Source: an uncultured Rhodospirillales bacterium (GTDB lineage Bacteria > Pseudomonadota > Alphaproteobacteria > Rhodospirillales > UBA2165). Taken from it: a stretch of DNA of 34,123 nucleotides. The notes below the pieces were generated by a model. The model saw only the letters and a list, made by a program, of their open reading frames with translations, was not told where the DNA came from and did no database searches. Positions 1 to 7,790 of the stretch are shown here, one piece after another. Numbering within the stretch: the stretch's first letter is position 1; every line of letters starts with the position of its first letter. The translations under genes and the position numbers were made by a program. The DNA lies in NCBI GenBank assembly GCA_905614355.1, contig CAJQSN010000079.1, positions 1 to 34,123 on the forward strand, in the 5' to 3' direction.

Positions 1-1
1 A

Positions 2-997
2 TCGTCATCTAAGATTGTAGATATCCATTGTCATAGAGAGTGCGCGCCTGCTGCTGAAATGATGAAAGCTGAGGCTGAACGTATAGGTTTTGGCGCGCTT
101 GCCTTTGGTAGTGATCTTACAAAAGAGGTTAACAAACAGCAACTTATTGATATTAAGCCTAAAATGCAGTCTTTGGATGAGCGGATTTCTGACATGGACA
201 GGATGGGCGTTGATATACAAGCAGTCTCGATATCGCCTTATCAATATTATTATTGGTCTGAGCCGGGAATTGGACGGGATGTATCAAAATTAATTAATGA
301 TGATCTTGCTAATGCTATTGGTGAGAAACCAGATCGTTTTGTCGGGTTGGGAACTGTCCCGTTACAAGATACAGAAATGGCAATCACCGAGTTAGATCGT
401 TGCATCAATGAACTTGGATTTAAGGGTATCGAAATTAATAGCCAAATATCTGGTGAAGAAATATCAGCGCCACGTTTGGCACCTTTTTGGGCTAAAGTTG
501 AAGCGTTGGATGTTGTTGTCTTTATTCATACTGCAGGGTTCAGTCATCCAGATCGGTTAAAAGACCATTATTTTATAAATCTTATAGGCCATCCAATAGA
601 GGCAACTTTAGCTATATCCCGCCTTATATTTGACGGCGTTATGGAAAATCACCCAGGCCTAAAAATTGTTGTGGCACATGGTGGTGGTTTTCTACCAGCT
701 TATTCTGGTCGAATGGATCATGCTTACCGCGCTCGTAAAGATGTACGCGAAGGTCTTCCTAATTTACCGAGTGATTATCTTAAGAAATTTTACTTCGATA
801 CTATGGTATTTGAACCAGATCAGCTGGAGTATTTGATTAATAAATTTGGTCCTAATCATATTTTGCTTGGAACAGATTATCCTTATGATATGGGTGAAGA
901 TGATCCAATTGGATTAATTAACAAGGTTGAAGGACTAAATGAACATGATCGTTCATCAATCTGCGGGGGTAATGCTGCGCAGTTATTGAAGATTTGA
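2..997 (+). CDS. Metal-dependent amidohydrolase, ACMSD-like (5' end cut by window)
   Basis: Probable amidohydrolase or decarboxylase of the Amidohydro_2 family, related to aminocarboxymuconate-semialdehyde decarboxylase. The first in-window ATG is at 59, but the same frame is open to the left edge and encodes KIVDIHCH, the N-terminal HxH metal site (His codons at 26-28 and 32-34). The real start is therefore upstream of the window and the ATG at 59 is internal. Further family signatures are a strand ending in VVVFIHTAG (metal His), VVAHGGGFLPAYSGRMDHA, and LLGTDYPYDMGEDDP, whose Asp is the usual catalytic residue. About 331 residues are visible and the C-terminus looks complete. These enzymes usually act on carboxylated aromatic or quinolinate-type intermediates, but the substrate cannot be read from the sequence. 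The gene converges on pssA with a gap of about 43 bases. The family is secure; the exact reaction is not. Confidence 0.85.
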   Translation, partial: SSSKIVDIHCHRECAPAAEMMKAEAERIGFGALAFGSDLTKEVNKQQLIDIKPKMQSLDERISDMDRMGVDIQAVSISPYQYYYWSEPGIGRDVSKLINDDLANAIGEKPDRFVGLGTVPLQDTEMAITELDRCINELGFKGIEINSQISGEEISAPRLAPFWAKVEALDVVVFIHTAGFSHPDRLKDHYFINLIGHPIEATLAISRLIFDGVMENHPGLKIVVAHGGGFLPAYSGRMDHAYRARKDVREGLPNLPSDYLKKFYFDTMVFEPDQLEYLINKFGPNHILLGTDYPYDMGEDDPIGLINKVEGLNEHDRSSICGGNAAQLLKI

Positions 998-1040
998 TAT
1001 TTAATTTGAAATACGGAAATATTTTAGTATATCAGAACGA

Positions 1041-1844
1041 TCAGTCTTTTGGTTCCGGGGTAATGCTTTGATCGGGACTAATTGCCATTCTTGATTCTTT
1101 AGCTTTGTGTCTCTTGTAGGATTGTAAGCCAAGCGGAATCGAAATTATATAAAATATTAGTATGATTGTTAGGGTAAGCCACGGGGCGCTTACAGCTAAG
1201 GCTGCAACCAATCCTACAACTAACATTGTCAAGAGAATGAACCTGTGTTGAATACGCAATGATTTAAATGAATAGGTAGGAAGTTGGCTTACTAAAAGGC
1301 CAGAAACAGCAAAAATGAAAATAGCAACGAAAAATGGTTGTTGTACTAAATCCCAATCAGTTTGAAAAGAGATTACCATTGGTAGGAGTACTAGGCCAGC
1401 GCCGGCAGGAACCGGTACGCCTGTAAAATAATTTTTAGTCCAACTTGGTGGCTCGGGCCCTTCAATATCAGTATTAAACCTAGCTAATCTAAGTGCACAG
1501 CATACAGTGAATAATAAAACCAGGACCCATCCCCACTGACCTGCAGTTTTCATGGTCCAAAGATAAAGTAATAATGCAGGAGTGACGCCAAAGCATATAA
1601 AGTCTGATAAACTGTCTAGCTCTGCGCCAAATTTACTGGTGCCACGAAGAGCGCGAGCAATTCTTCCGTCTAAAGAATCTAGAATGGCTGCTATAGTAAG
1701 AGATAGTATCGCTTCCTCCCACTTTTCATTTAAGCCAAATCGCATTGCTGTCATTCCAGCACACAGAGCCAACATCGTTAAAATGTTAGGAATCATTGTG
1801 TTAAATGAAAGGCCTTTTAATCGTTTAGTTCGTTGACGAAACAT
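1041..1844 (-). CDS. pssA: CDP-diacylglycerol--serine O-phosphatidyltransferase
   Basis: Integral membrane enzyme that joins CDP-diacylglycerol and L-serine to make phosphatidylserine, the precursor of phosphatidylethanolamine. The CDP-alcohol phosphotransferase signature is complete: D59-G60-x2-A63-R64-x8-G73-x3-D77-x3-D81. The rest is a series of hydrophobic helices with a basic N-terminus (MFRQRTKRLKG) and a polar tail. The length, 267 residues, fits the Gram-positive-type PssA found in alphaproteobacteria. The ATG directly abuts the TAA stop of psd with no bases between, so the two are very probably cotranscribed and translationally coupled. Their products catalyse consecutive steps. Confidence 0.95.
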   Translation of the reverse strand: MFRQRTKRLKGLSFNTMIPNILTMLALCAGMTAMRFGLNEKWEEAILSLTIAAILDSLDGRIARALRGTSKFGAELDSLSDFICFGVTPALLLYLWTMKTAGQWGWVLVLLFTVCCALRLARFNTDIEGPEPPSWTKNYFTGVPVPAGAGLVLLPMVISFQTDWDLVQQPFFVAIFIFAVSGLLVSQLPTYSFKSLRIQHRFILLTMLVVGLVAALAVSAPWLTLTIILIFYIISIPLGLQSYKRHKAKESRMAISPDQSITPEPKD

Positions 1845-2531
1845 TTACCTAACTTCCCCAAATCGAGCTGGCTCTTGGATTTCAAGATCTGCAATTACTG
1901 TTTCCCCCGCTATTGAACGTTGTCCTATAGCTACCAGGATAGAAATTTTTTTCGGCAAGTATATATCTACACGGCTTCCAAATCTAATTAAGCCAAAACG
2001 CTGGCCGGTTATTACTATCTGTTCTTCCTTGATATCGCATTTTATTCGTCTAGCAATAAGACCTGCGATTTGTACGAACGCAATGTCCATTTTATTTGGT
2101 AATGTTAGGCGAATACTTTGACGTTCATTGAACTCACTAGCTTTGTCCAACGAAGCATTAAGAAATTTCCCAGGGCGATAAGCCAGTTTAGAAATTTTAC
2201 CTCCTATTGGTACACGATTAACATGGACATCAAAGACGTTCATAAATATTGCAATTTTATTAAGAGGTTTGTCGCCCATTTCCAACTCCATTGGTGGAAT
2301 GGCTTCTTCAATCATTTGGACCACTCCGTCGGCCGGACTTATGATAAGGCCATCACGTGTTGGTGTAATCCGCTCGGGGTCGCGAAAAAAATATACACAC
2401 CACGTCGTCATTATTACACCGAGCCAACCAAACGGTTCGCTAAAATATGCCATAATAACGGTTAGTGAAAAAAATATTGCAATAAATGGCCAGCCAGCAC
2501 GGTTTATTGGGATAAAAATAGATTTTAACAA
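1845..2531 (-). CDS. psd: Phosphatidylserine decarboxylase proenzyme (short form)
   Basis: Pyruvoyl-dependent membrane enzyme converting phosphatidylserine to phosphatidylethanolamine. At 228 residues it is the short PSD-A type. An N-terminal hydrophobic stretch (about residues 12-30) is followed by ISPADGV (D68), MNVFDVHVNR (H103) and RFGSRVDIYLP. G185-S186 in the last motif is the expected self-cleavage site that generates the pyruvoyl group. The reading frame has no ATG at its beginning: the first usable start is TTG at 2529-2531, preceded by AAGG seven bases upstream and by an in-frame stop a few codons further. Psd and the abutting pssA form a phosphatidylethanolamine synthesis operon. 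Confidence 0.94.
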   Translation of the reverse strand: MLKSIFIPINRAGWPFIAIFFSLTVIMAYFSEPFGWLGVIMTTWCVYFFRDPERITPTRDGLIISPADGVVQMIEEAIPPMELEMGDKPLNKIAIFMNVFDVHVNRVPIGGKISKLAYRPGKFLNASLDKASEFNERQSIRLTLPNKMDIAFVQIAGLIARRIKCDIKEEQIVITGQRFGLIRFGSRVDIYLPKKISILVAIGQRSIAGETVIADLEIQEPARFGEVR

Positions 2532-2639
2532 AATATAACCTTAAATTTCTAGCACAGTTGAATTGCCTAAAGGTAACTCTTTTTAGCAAGCTTTCTTAGT
2601 TAAAACTAGCGAAACAATAGGGTGGTTTCTAATTTTTAT

Positions 2640-2669
2640 GTTTTAGCCGGGAACTAAGGAGTTCGTCAA
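2640..2669 (-). promoter_or_regulatory. Candidate sigma-70-type promoter for psd-pssA
   Basis: Read on the minus strand, TTGACG (2669-2664) and TAAAAC (2645-2640) are 18 bases apart and point toward the psd start about 110 bases downstream. They lie in the 239-base gap between psd and the LysM gene. The match is reasonable, but the region is AT-rich, so chance matches are likely. No other structure in this gap was convincing. Confidence 0.3.
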
Positions 2670-2770
2670 ACAAAGTATCGATTTTAGGTAAGTAGTATAT
2701 AGAGTCCAATGTTTTTTTAAAAATTATTTAAGTAACTCTAGTGTTCAAAAAATTGAGTTTTAATAATTTA

Positions 2771-3784
2771 TTACTTGTTTAGCGGAAGTGAAAAAACTTG
2801 GCCAGGGAAAATCATATTAGGATCTTTAATTTGATCCTTATTAGCTTCGTATATAATAGTATAACGAAGTCCAGCGCCGTAGGTTTTTCGTGCTATTCGC
2901 CAGAGGCTGCGGCCAGATTCTACTACTATTAGTGCCCCAGGTTTTAATCCCCTAAGTGGAATAGATCGTGCAAATACTACTTCTACCCTTGACATTACTT
3001 GTCCATTTTTACCAACAAGATCCGCTCGTAGTGTATATTTTCCATGCTTTACTCTGCGCTTAGGCGTTTGATACCATAATCCGCGTTTGTTTGATACACT
3101 GCGCCCAAGAAATTTATCATTTAGGTAAAGATTAATGATAGCCTCTGCAGGCGCTTTACCTGCTATATTTAGTTTTCCAAAATCATCGTAATCTACCGTG
3201 TCTATCGCGATGGCAATAGATGCGTTTGCACCTGGTTTCTGAAGTACTTCCAGTCTACCTCCTAGTTTTCTAGGAATTTTTATTGCTAAAGATTGTGAAG
3301 GTTTATTTGTTTTTAAACCAGCAATATTTTTACCTCTCTCGGGGATAATTATAATCAACTCAGAGGTTGATTTTTTGATTAATCCATCTGGATCTGTCAT
3401 CTTCAGAGAAAATTTTCGGGTTCCTGCATTTAGATTATTTCTTGGTACAAACACCCATTCACCGCGGTTATCAGCAAAAACTTCGCCGATTTTCTTGTCT
3501 AGATCGTAAATTTCAACCTTAGCCTTAGGAACTGCTCGACCAGCCATGACAGTGTTACCGTCTATATTAATCCGCACGATATCAAAGCTTGGCATTTTAA
3601 TTTGGTCATTCTCTGGCTCGTCTTTTTTTGGCACGGAGATTTTAGGTTTTAGATTTTGTTCATTTTTTTTTGGTTCCGCTTTAGTTAGTATATTTTCCAG
3701 AGGCTTTTCTTCAATGAGGTTTAGTAATAAAGCTAAAATCACGAGGACACCCCCAATCATGCCTAAAATCAACGATTTACTCAC
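2771..3784 (-). CDS. Membrane-anchored Ig-like repeat/LysM envelope protein
   Basis: Predicted inner-membrane-anchored periplasmic protein. One hydrophobic helix near the N-terminus (about residues 5-23) is followed by a Lys/Glu/Pro-rich linker (25-65). Two related beta-sandwich-like modules come next (about 68-145 and 195-272), each with the pattern AGxAxPxAxxxxY...G...xxRGxW. A C-terminal LysM domain (about 284-335) includes VVESGRSLWRIARKTYG and ends MIFPGQVFSLP. LysM binds peptidoglycan glycan chains, so the protein probably links membrane and wall. No catalytic domain is visible in its 337 residues. LysM proteins of this architecture are common in alphaproteobacteria, but their function is generally unassigned. 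It may be cotranscribed with the upstream membrane protein, 75 bases away. Confidence 0.8.
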   Translation of the reverse strand: MSKSLILGMIGGVLVILALLLNLIEEKPLENILTKAEPKKNEQNLKPKISVPKKDEPENDQIKMPSFDIVRINIDGNTVMAGRAVPKAKVEIYDLDKKIGEVFADNRGEWVFVPRNNLNAGTRKFSLKMTDPDGLIKKSTSELIIIIPERGKNIAGLKTNKPSQSLAIKIPRKLGGRLEVLQKPGANASIAIAIDTVDYDDFGKLNIAGKAPAEAIINLYLNDKFLGRSVSNKRGLWYQTPKRRVKHGKYTLRADLVGKNGQVMSRVEVVFARSIPLRGLKPGALIVVESGRSLWRIARKTYGAGLRYTIIYEANKDQIKDPNMIFPGQVFSLPLNK

Positions 3785-3859
3785 TTGGATGCCCTGATAG
3801 TTATGTTTAACGATATAATAGAATAGTACCAGATCAATCTGTTAGCAATCCTAGCGTTC

Positions 3860-4717
3860 TTAATTAATAGGGAATTCATTAGCAATCTGGGCTATTATTG
3901 TGGCTAAACTAAGAGGAAATAATGTTAAAATGAAGAGGCTTATGGAATTTGGAATTGGTAAAATTAGTTTCAAACTGTTTTGCACATACTGGCTAGAAAC
4001 ATCAGCGAAAAAGATAAAGGCTAGAATAATAAATGCAGGAATAAGTGATGGCATTTGTTCAACTAATCTCAAAGCCAGAATGTATAGACTGCCTCCCCCC
4101 GCTAGAAGAATACTATAACCGAAGTAAAATCGAGGTTTCGGGCAATTGCATAAAAAAAACCCTATTGATATGGCACATAGCCCAAAAGCAAGATCACGAT
4201 CAACTACAATGTCACTAATCCAAGCTATAATACCCGTTCCTAATGACGCTATTACCAATAAAAAGGTGCTATTGCCTGAGCCAAATGCTTTATTACTGCT
4301 AATGCGGTGAAGGCTAATGGCTACAGTACTCCATCCAAGTAGTATGGGCAGGGACCAGACATCAATACCACTTCGCATCCAAACCGTGATAATAGTTCCA
4401 CTTATTAGAATAATCATAATTACAATTGGTTGTGGAAATTTTTTTCTTTTGATAAGACTGAAATCAAGTATTGCCCCGAATACTAACAAACAGGCTGTTG
4501 CTGATAAAATTGCTGTGTTGTTAAACTCTGGTGGGAAATCTGGTGTACCAAGAATAAATCCGCAAAACCAAGCATAGGTAATTCCAACAGAAGCATTTGC
4601 CATAAAAAATCCTGATTTCTTGCGTCCGACAAGACAAACTAGTCCTGTAAGTGCGAGCGTTCCAAGGAAAGATAGAACAAGGACTTGCGCTATTTGTGTG
4701 TCTAATAATGTGGACAT
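3860..4717 (-). CDS. Polytopic membrane protein of unknown function
   Basis: A 285-residue protein that is almost entirely hydrophobic, with about eight or nine likely transmembrane segments separated by short polar loops such as VGRKKSG, SLIKRKKFPQP and SSNKAFGSGN. I recognise no family motif: there is no ATP-binding site, no transporter signature and no cluster of catalytic residues. The hydrophobicity pattern, codon use like the neighbours and a proper start-to-stop span support a real gene. The ATG at 4717 has only a weak upstream ribosome site. It sits between an Lrp-type regulator and the Ig/LysM protein on the same strand. It could be a small transporter or an envelope factor, but nothing here decides that. 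Confidence 0.7.
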   Translation of the reverse strand: MSTLLDTQIAQVLVLSFLGTLALTGLVCLVGRKKSGFFMANASVGITYAWFCGFILGTPDFPPEFNNTAILSATACLLVFGAILDFSLIKRKKFPQPIVIMIILISGTIITVWMRSGIDVWSLPILLGWSTVAISLHRISSNKAFGSGNSTFLLVIASLGTGIIAWISDIVVDRDLAFGLCAISIGFFLCNCPKPRFYFGYSILLAGGGSLYILALRLVEQMPSLIPAFIILAFIFFADVSSQYVQNSLKLILPIPNSISLFILTLFPLSLATIIAQIANEFPIN

Positions 4718-4894
4718 GCCATAGGCCTAACATAATTCGGGCTTATTAAAAAAATTAATAACAAAATATTTAAATTTATTGTGGTTATGTTTAATGTTAT
4801 TGCAGTGACTTTTTAACCAAAAGGTGGGGTTTCAATTTTAATGCGATAAAATTCTTAATTTAGAGTATGTAATTATGCATGCCCTCGCCTACTT

Positions 4895-5350
4895 TTAAAT
4901 ATTAAATTTGGTCCGTTTGGAGACTGTTCTTAAAACAAAGCTCGATCTAGTATGAGCTAATTTGGGCAATCGACCCAGTAATTTATGAACCCGTTCGAAA
5001 TCGGTTGTATCGGCCGCTACTACTCGCAGTAAATAGTCTGCATCTCCTGACATTAGGTAGCATTCCATTACATCTGGATATTCGGCAACAGCGGCTTCAA
5101 ACGTTGCCAACGACTCTTCGCTTTGATCGTGCAATGTAACCTCTACAAAAACACTAGTGGGGCGCCCGATAGCTATTTGATTAAGCAACATTGCATAACC
5201 GTCAATAATTCCACTGCCTTCTAATTGACGCACTCGCCGCAAGCAAGCTGAAGGTGAAAGGTTAATCTGTTCTGCTAAGTCAGCATTGGATGTTCGTGCA
5301 TTGCTTTGCAGAATATTAAGTATCTTACGATCTGTTAAATCAAGTATCAT
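4895..5350 (-). CDS. Lrp/AsnC-family transcriptional regulator, probable regulator of ald
   Basis: A 151-residue amino-acid-responsive DNA-binding protein. The N-terminal winged helix-turn-helix (about residues 5-55) contains LTDRKILNILQSNARTSNAD and LSPSACLRRVRQLEGSGII. The C-terminal RAM effector and oligomerisation domain (about 65-145) contains VMECYLMSGDADYLLRVV. It is divergent from alanine dehydrogenase across 145 bases that hold an Lrp-like palindrome. Lrp-family genes next to ald commonly activate it in response to alanine or leucine, so the same role is inferred here. Autoregulation through the shared region is likely. Confidence 0.9.
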   Translation of the reverse strand: MILDLTDRKILNILQSNARTSNADLAEQINLSPSACLRRVRQLEGSGIIDGYAMLLNQIAIGRPTSVFVEVTLHDQSEESLATFEAAVAEYPDVMECYLMSGDADYLLRVVAADTTDFERVHKLLGRLPKLAHTRSSFVLRTVSKRTKFNI

Positions 5351-5384
5351 TATTTATATAATATTCTAAAAATTTATATAAATA

Positions 5385-5399
5385 CAGAATAAAATTCTA
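5385..5399. promoter_or_regulatory. Lrp-like operator between the regulator gene and ald
   Basis: The 15-mer CAGAATAAAATTCTA has inverted arms AGAAT/ATTCT around AAA. It matches 13 of 15 positions of the E. coli Lrp consensus YAGHAWATTWTDCTR as I recall it. It lies 35 bases upstream of the regulator start and 96 bases upstream of ald. A less symmetric TTCTAAAAATTTATA stretch nearby (5364-5378) could be a second half-site, as expected for a protein that wraps DNA. The assignment rests on one good match and its position. Confidence 0.5.
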
Positions 5400-5495
5400 A
5401 ATACTAAGGAATATAAGCAAATATTAACAAAGATATTTTTTCGTATACCGGCTAAATTAATTAATATTTTACTTGAGCTTGAATGGAGAGAATCT

Positions 5496-6608
5496 ATGCG
5501 GATTGGTGTACCTAAAGAAACGAAAGTTGAAGAATATAGGGTAGGGTTAACACCTGATAGTGTCCGCCAATACGTGACTCATGGCCACGATGTTCTTGTC
5601 GAGACACATGCTGGCGAAGGACTGGGTTGTAGCGATGATGATTATAGAACAGCAGGTGCTTTGATTGCTGAACATGCGGATCAGGTTTTCAAGGATTCCA
5701 AAATGATAATTAAAGTAAAGGAGCCACAGGCTATAGAAAGACAAATGCTCCAGCAAGATCAAATTCTATTTACCTATTTGCATCTTGCACCAGATCCAGA
5801 TCAAACTGAAGATCTTATCAATAGTGGTGCCGTCTGTGTGGCCTATGAAACGGTCACGGATGCAAATGGAAGGCTACCTTTATTGACGCCAATGTCACAG
5901 GTCGCAGGCAGATTGTCTGTCCAAGCGGGAGCGCGTTGTCTAGAAAAAGAAATGGGCGGCAGGGGTGTATTGCTTGGTGGTGTTCCTGGCGTACCACCGG
6001 CAAAGATTACAGTAATTGGTGGTGGGGTTGTGGGCGAGCACGCGATTATTATGGCTTTGGGCTTAGGGGCAGACGTCACAGTGCTGGATACTAGCGTTGA
6101 TGCATTGTCGCGTCTTGAGATCCGCTATAGCCCAGCATTAAAAACAGTTTATTCAAGTATTTCGGCTCTTGAAGAGTATGTGGGAGGTGCTGATCTTGTA
6201 ATTGGTGCCGTTCTTATCCCGGGCGCAGAGGCCCCCAAGCTTGTATCAAAAAATATGATAAAAACAATGAAATCAGGATCCGTCCTTGTTGATGTAGCAA
6301 TCGACCAAGGGGGTTGTTTTGAAACATCCAAGGCGACGACACATAAAAACCCAACCTACGTTGTTGATGATGTGGTTCACTATTGCGTTGCAAATATGCC
6401 TGGTGCCGTGCCTTGTACGTCAACCTACGCTCTTAACAATGTAACAACACCTTTTGGTCTGGCAATAGCTGATAAAGGCTGGCGTGAAGCACTAAAAGAT
6501 GATGGAAATTTACGTAATGGCCTTAATGTCTGTGCCGGGCATATAACTAATCGCGCGGTCGCAGATTCTCTTAACTATGAGTATGTTGATGCAGCATCGT
6601 TGGTATAG
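5496..6608 (+). CDS. ald: Alanine dehydrogenase
   Basis: NAD-dependent L-alanine dehydrogenase, interconverting alanine and pyruvate plus ammonia in the cytoplasm. The 370-residue length is typical. Key residues fall at the family's canonical positions: R15 (EYRVGLTP), K75 (KVKEP) and H96 (LHLAPD) for substrate, the Rossmann glycines at about 175-180 (VIGGGVVGE), D198 for the NAD ribose, and D270 (VAIDQGG). The start has a good ribosome site, GGAG seven bases before the ATG. The divergent Lrp-family gene and the palindrome between them suggest amino-acid-dependent control. The enzyme probably supports use of alanine as a carbon and nitrogen source. Confidence 0.97.
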   Translation: MRIGVPKETKVEEYRVGLTPDSVRQYVTHGHDVLVETHAGEGLGCSDDDYRTAGALIAEHADQVFKDSKMIIKVKEPQAIERQMLQQDQILFTYLHLAPDPDQTEDLINSGAVCVAYETVTDANGRLPLLTPMSQVAGRLSVQAGARCLEKEMGGRGVLLGGVPGVPPAKITVIGGGVVGEHAIIMALGLGADVTVLDTSVDALSRLEIRYSPALKTVYSSISALEEYVGGADLVIGAVLIPGAEAPKLVSKNMIKTMKSGSVLVDVAIDQGGCFETSKATTHKNPTYVVDDVVHYCVANMPGAVPCTSTYALNNVTTPFGLAIADKGWREALKDDGNLRNGLNVCAGHITNRAVADSLNYEYVDAASLV

Positions 6609-6705
6609 GATTTAGGCGTGAAAAATAAAAGCTCTCTGATGACTATAGAGAAACCAAAACAGTGACAGTGAATTGGGCTGATTTTTAAAGTTGGTGTCGG
6701 TTAGT

Positions 6706-6721
6706 TTGCGCAATTGCGCAA
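6706..6721. repeat. 16-base perfect palindrome TTGCGCAATTGCGCAA
   Basis: The sequence TTGCGCAATTGCGCAA reads identically on both strands and is GC-richer than its surroundings. It lies about 98 bases after the ald stop and 355 bases before the next gene. There is no run of T after it, so it is not an intrinsic terminator. Its form resembles a dimeric-regulator operator, but no obvious promoter is beside it and I cannot assign a protein. Confidence 0.5.
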
Positions 6722-7028
6722 GAAAATTATACCAATATAATCTGCACTAGTAATATGATGAGAAATGTTATTAGTCTGGGTTTGGCTTGCGTGGTGGTCC
6801 TATGTAAAAAGAAGAATTTAGAAATCTCATTTCTTTGAAATAACTTGATTCCAGACTGCTGGGTTAGATCTAGTATATGTACCTAGGAATGTTAGTTCAC
6901 CTCTAATAAATTACCCTCTCTAACACGTTCTCAAAAACTTTCCAAATCCCACGAAATTTTTTTGTAGCTCTCCAAAAATGATATTAACTATAAGTAAATA
7001 TTATGCCTCTCGAGACAAATAAATAATA

Positions 7029-7049
7029 AACTGTTAAAGTATAACAGTT
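7029..7049. promoter_or_regulatory. Inverted repeat in the LOG-gene leader
   Basis: AACTGTTA and TAACAGTT are perfect 8-base inverted arms around a 5-base spacer, ending 26 bases before the LOG-gene ATG. Placed this close to a start it could be an operator overlapping the promoter or a hairpin in the leader RNA. It has no trailing T run, so it is not a terminator. The AAGGAAAG ribosome site follows at 7057-7064, outside the repeat. Confidence 0.4.
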
Positions 7050-7075
7050 CAAATAAAAGGAAAGACCGTCAAAAT

Positions 7076-7660
7076 ATGAAAAATATTAAGTCAATAGCGG
7101 TGTATTGCGGCTCAAAATTAGGCGTTAAATCAACTTATGCCATGGTTGCAAGGGAACTTGGTGCACAAATGGCTGAGCGCGGAATTAGACTAGTTTTTGG
7201 CGGTGGCCGTATGGGGATAATGGGTGAGGTTGCGGATCAGGTTTTGGCAGGAGGAGGCAGGGTTACTGGTGTCATTCCACAATTTCTAGATGATTTGGAA
7301 GTGGCGCATAAAGGCGTTACGGAGTTAATTGTAGTGGAAAATATGCATGAACGTAAACATATAATGTTTACTAGGTCCGATGCTTTCGTCATTTTACCAG
7401 GAGGCTTAGGGACATTAGATGAGTGCATGGAAATTATCACGTGGAAGCAATTACAAATCCATGCATGTCCAATTATTATATTGGATGTGGATGGTTATTG
7501 GGGGTCGCTTAAGGAGCTTTTCAAAGATATTGTGGAGGGTGGCTTTGCTCATCCAAAGTCGTTAGAGTTGTTCTCCATCGTCAATAGTGTTGATGGTGTT
7601 TTTGAAGCAATTACCTCCGCTACAGAACCTGACCGAATTGTTTTAGAAAGTCATCTTTAG
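7076..7660 (+). CDS. LOG-family (TIGR00730) nucleoside 5'-monophosphate phosphoribohydrolase
   Basis: A cytosolic Rossmann-fold protein of the LOG/YvdD type. It has 194 residues with the diagnostic motifs FGGGRMGIMGE (41-51) and PGGLGTLDE (108-116) plus MHERKHIMF between them. Characterised members cleave the N-glycosidic bond of cytokinin riboside 5'-monophosphate or of purine and pyrimidine nucleotides such as AMP, releasing the base and ribose 5-phosphate. The physiological substrate in marine bacteria is not settled. The start carries an AAGGAAAG ribosome site and an inverted repeat sits just upstream. The gene stands alone and converges on icd. Confidence 0.9.
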   Translation: MKNIKSIAVYCGSKLGVKSTYAMVARELGAQMAERGIRLVFGGGRMGIMGEVADQVLAGGGRVTGVIPQFLDDLEVAHKGVTELIVVENMHERKHIMFTRSDAFVILPGGLGTLDECMEIITWKQLQIHACPIIILDVDGYWGSLKELFKDIVEGGFAHPKSLELFSIVNSVDGVFEAITSATEPDRIVLESHL

Positions 7661-7686
7661 GGTCTAGACTGCGATAAACCTGCCTC

Positions 7687-7705
7687 CCATAAATGTTGCT
7701 TATGG
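7687..7705 (+). terminator. Possible weak terminator after the LOG gene
   Basis: CCATAA and TTATGG form a 6-base stem around a 7-base loop, followed by a T-rich but interrupted tail (AGTTCCTTGTTCTTTC). It sits 26 bases after the LOG stop, in the short gap between converging genes. The stem is AT-rich, so this is a tentative call. Confidence 0.3.
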
Positions 7706-7790
7706 AGTTCCTTGTTCTTTCATTCTAATACCCCAGACAAGATCGATTGAAAACAATTGCCGCGAAAGCATCAATTTGGATTTAAGAAAA

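Larger units (their letters stand above)
6609..7075. other. 467-base intergenic region with two palindromes, no gene seen
   Basis: Between ald and the LOG-family gene I find no reading frame with protein-like composition on either strand; the longest plus-strand stretch inspected encodes 27 codons from the ATG ATG near 6756. No tRNA is visible. Two features stand out and are listed separately: a 16-base perfect palindrome at 6706-6721 and an inverted repeat at 7029-7049 just before the LOG gene. A short AGAAAT/ATTTCT hairpin at 6820-6834 is too weak to call. A small RNA in this gap cannot be excluded. Confidence 0.6.

Noticed and set aside
59-997. Amidohydrolase starting at the ATG at 59
   Set aside because: The frame is open to the left edge and encodes the conserved HxH metal motif upstream of this ATG, so the gene begins outside the window.
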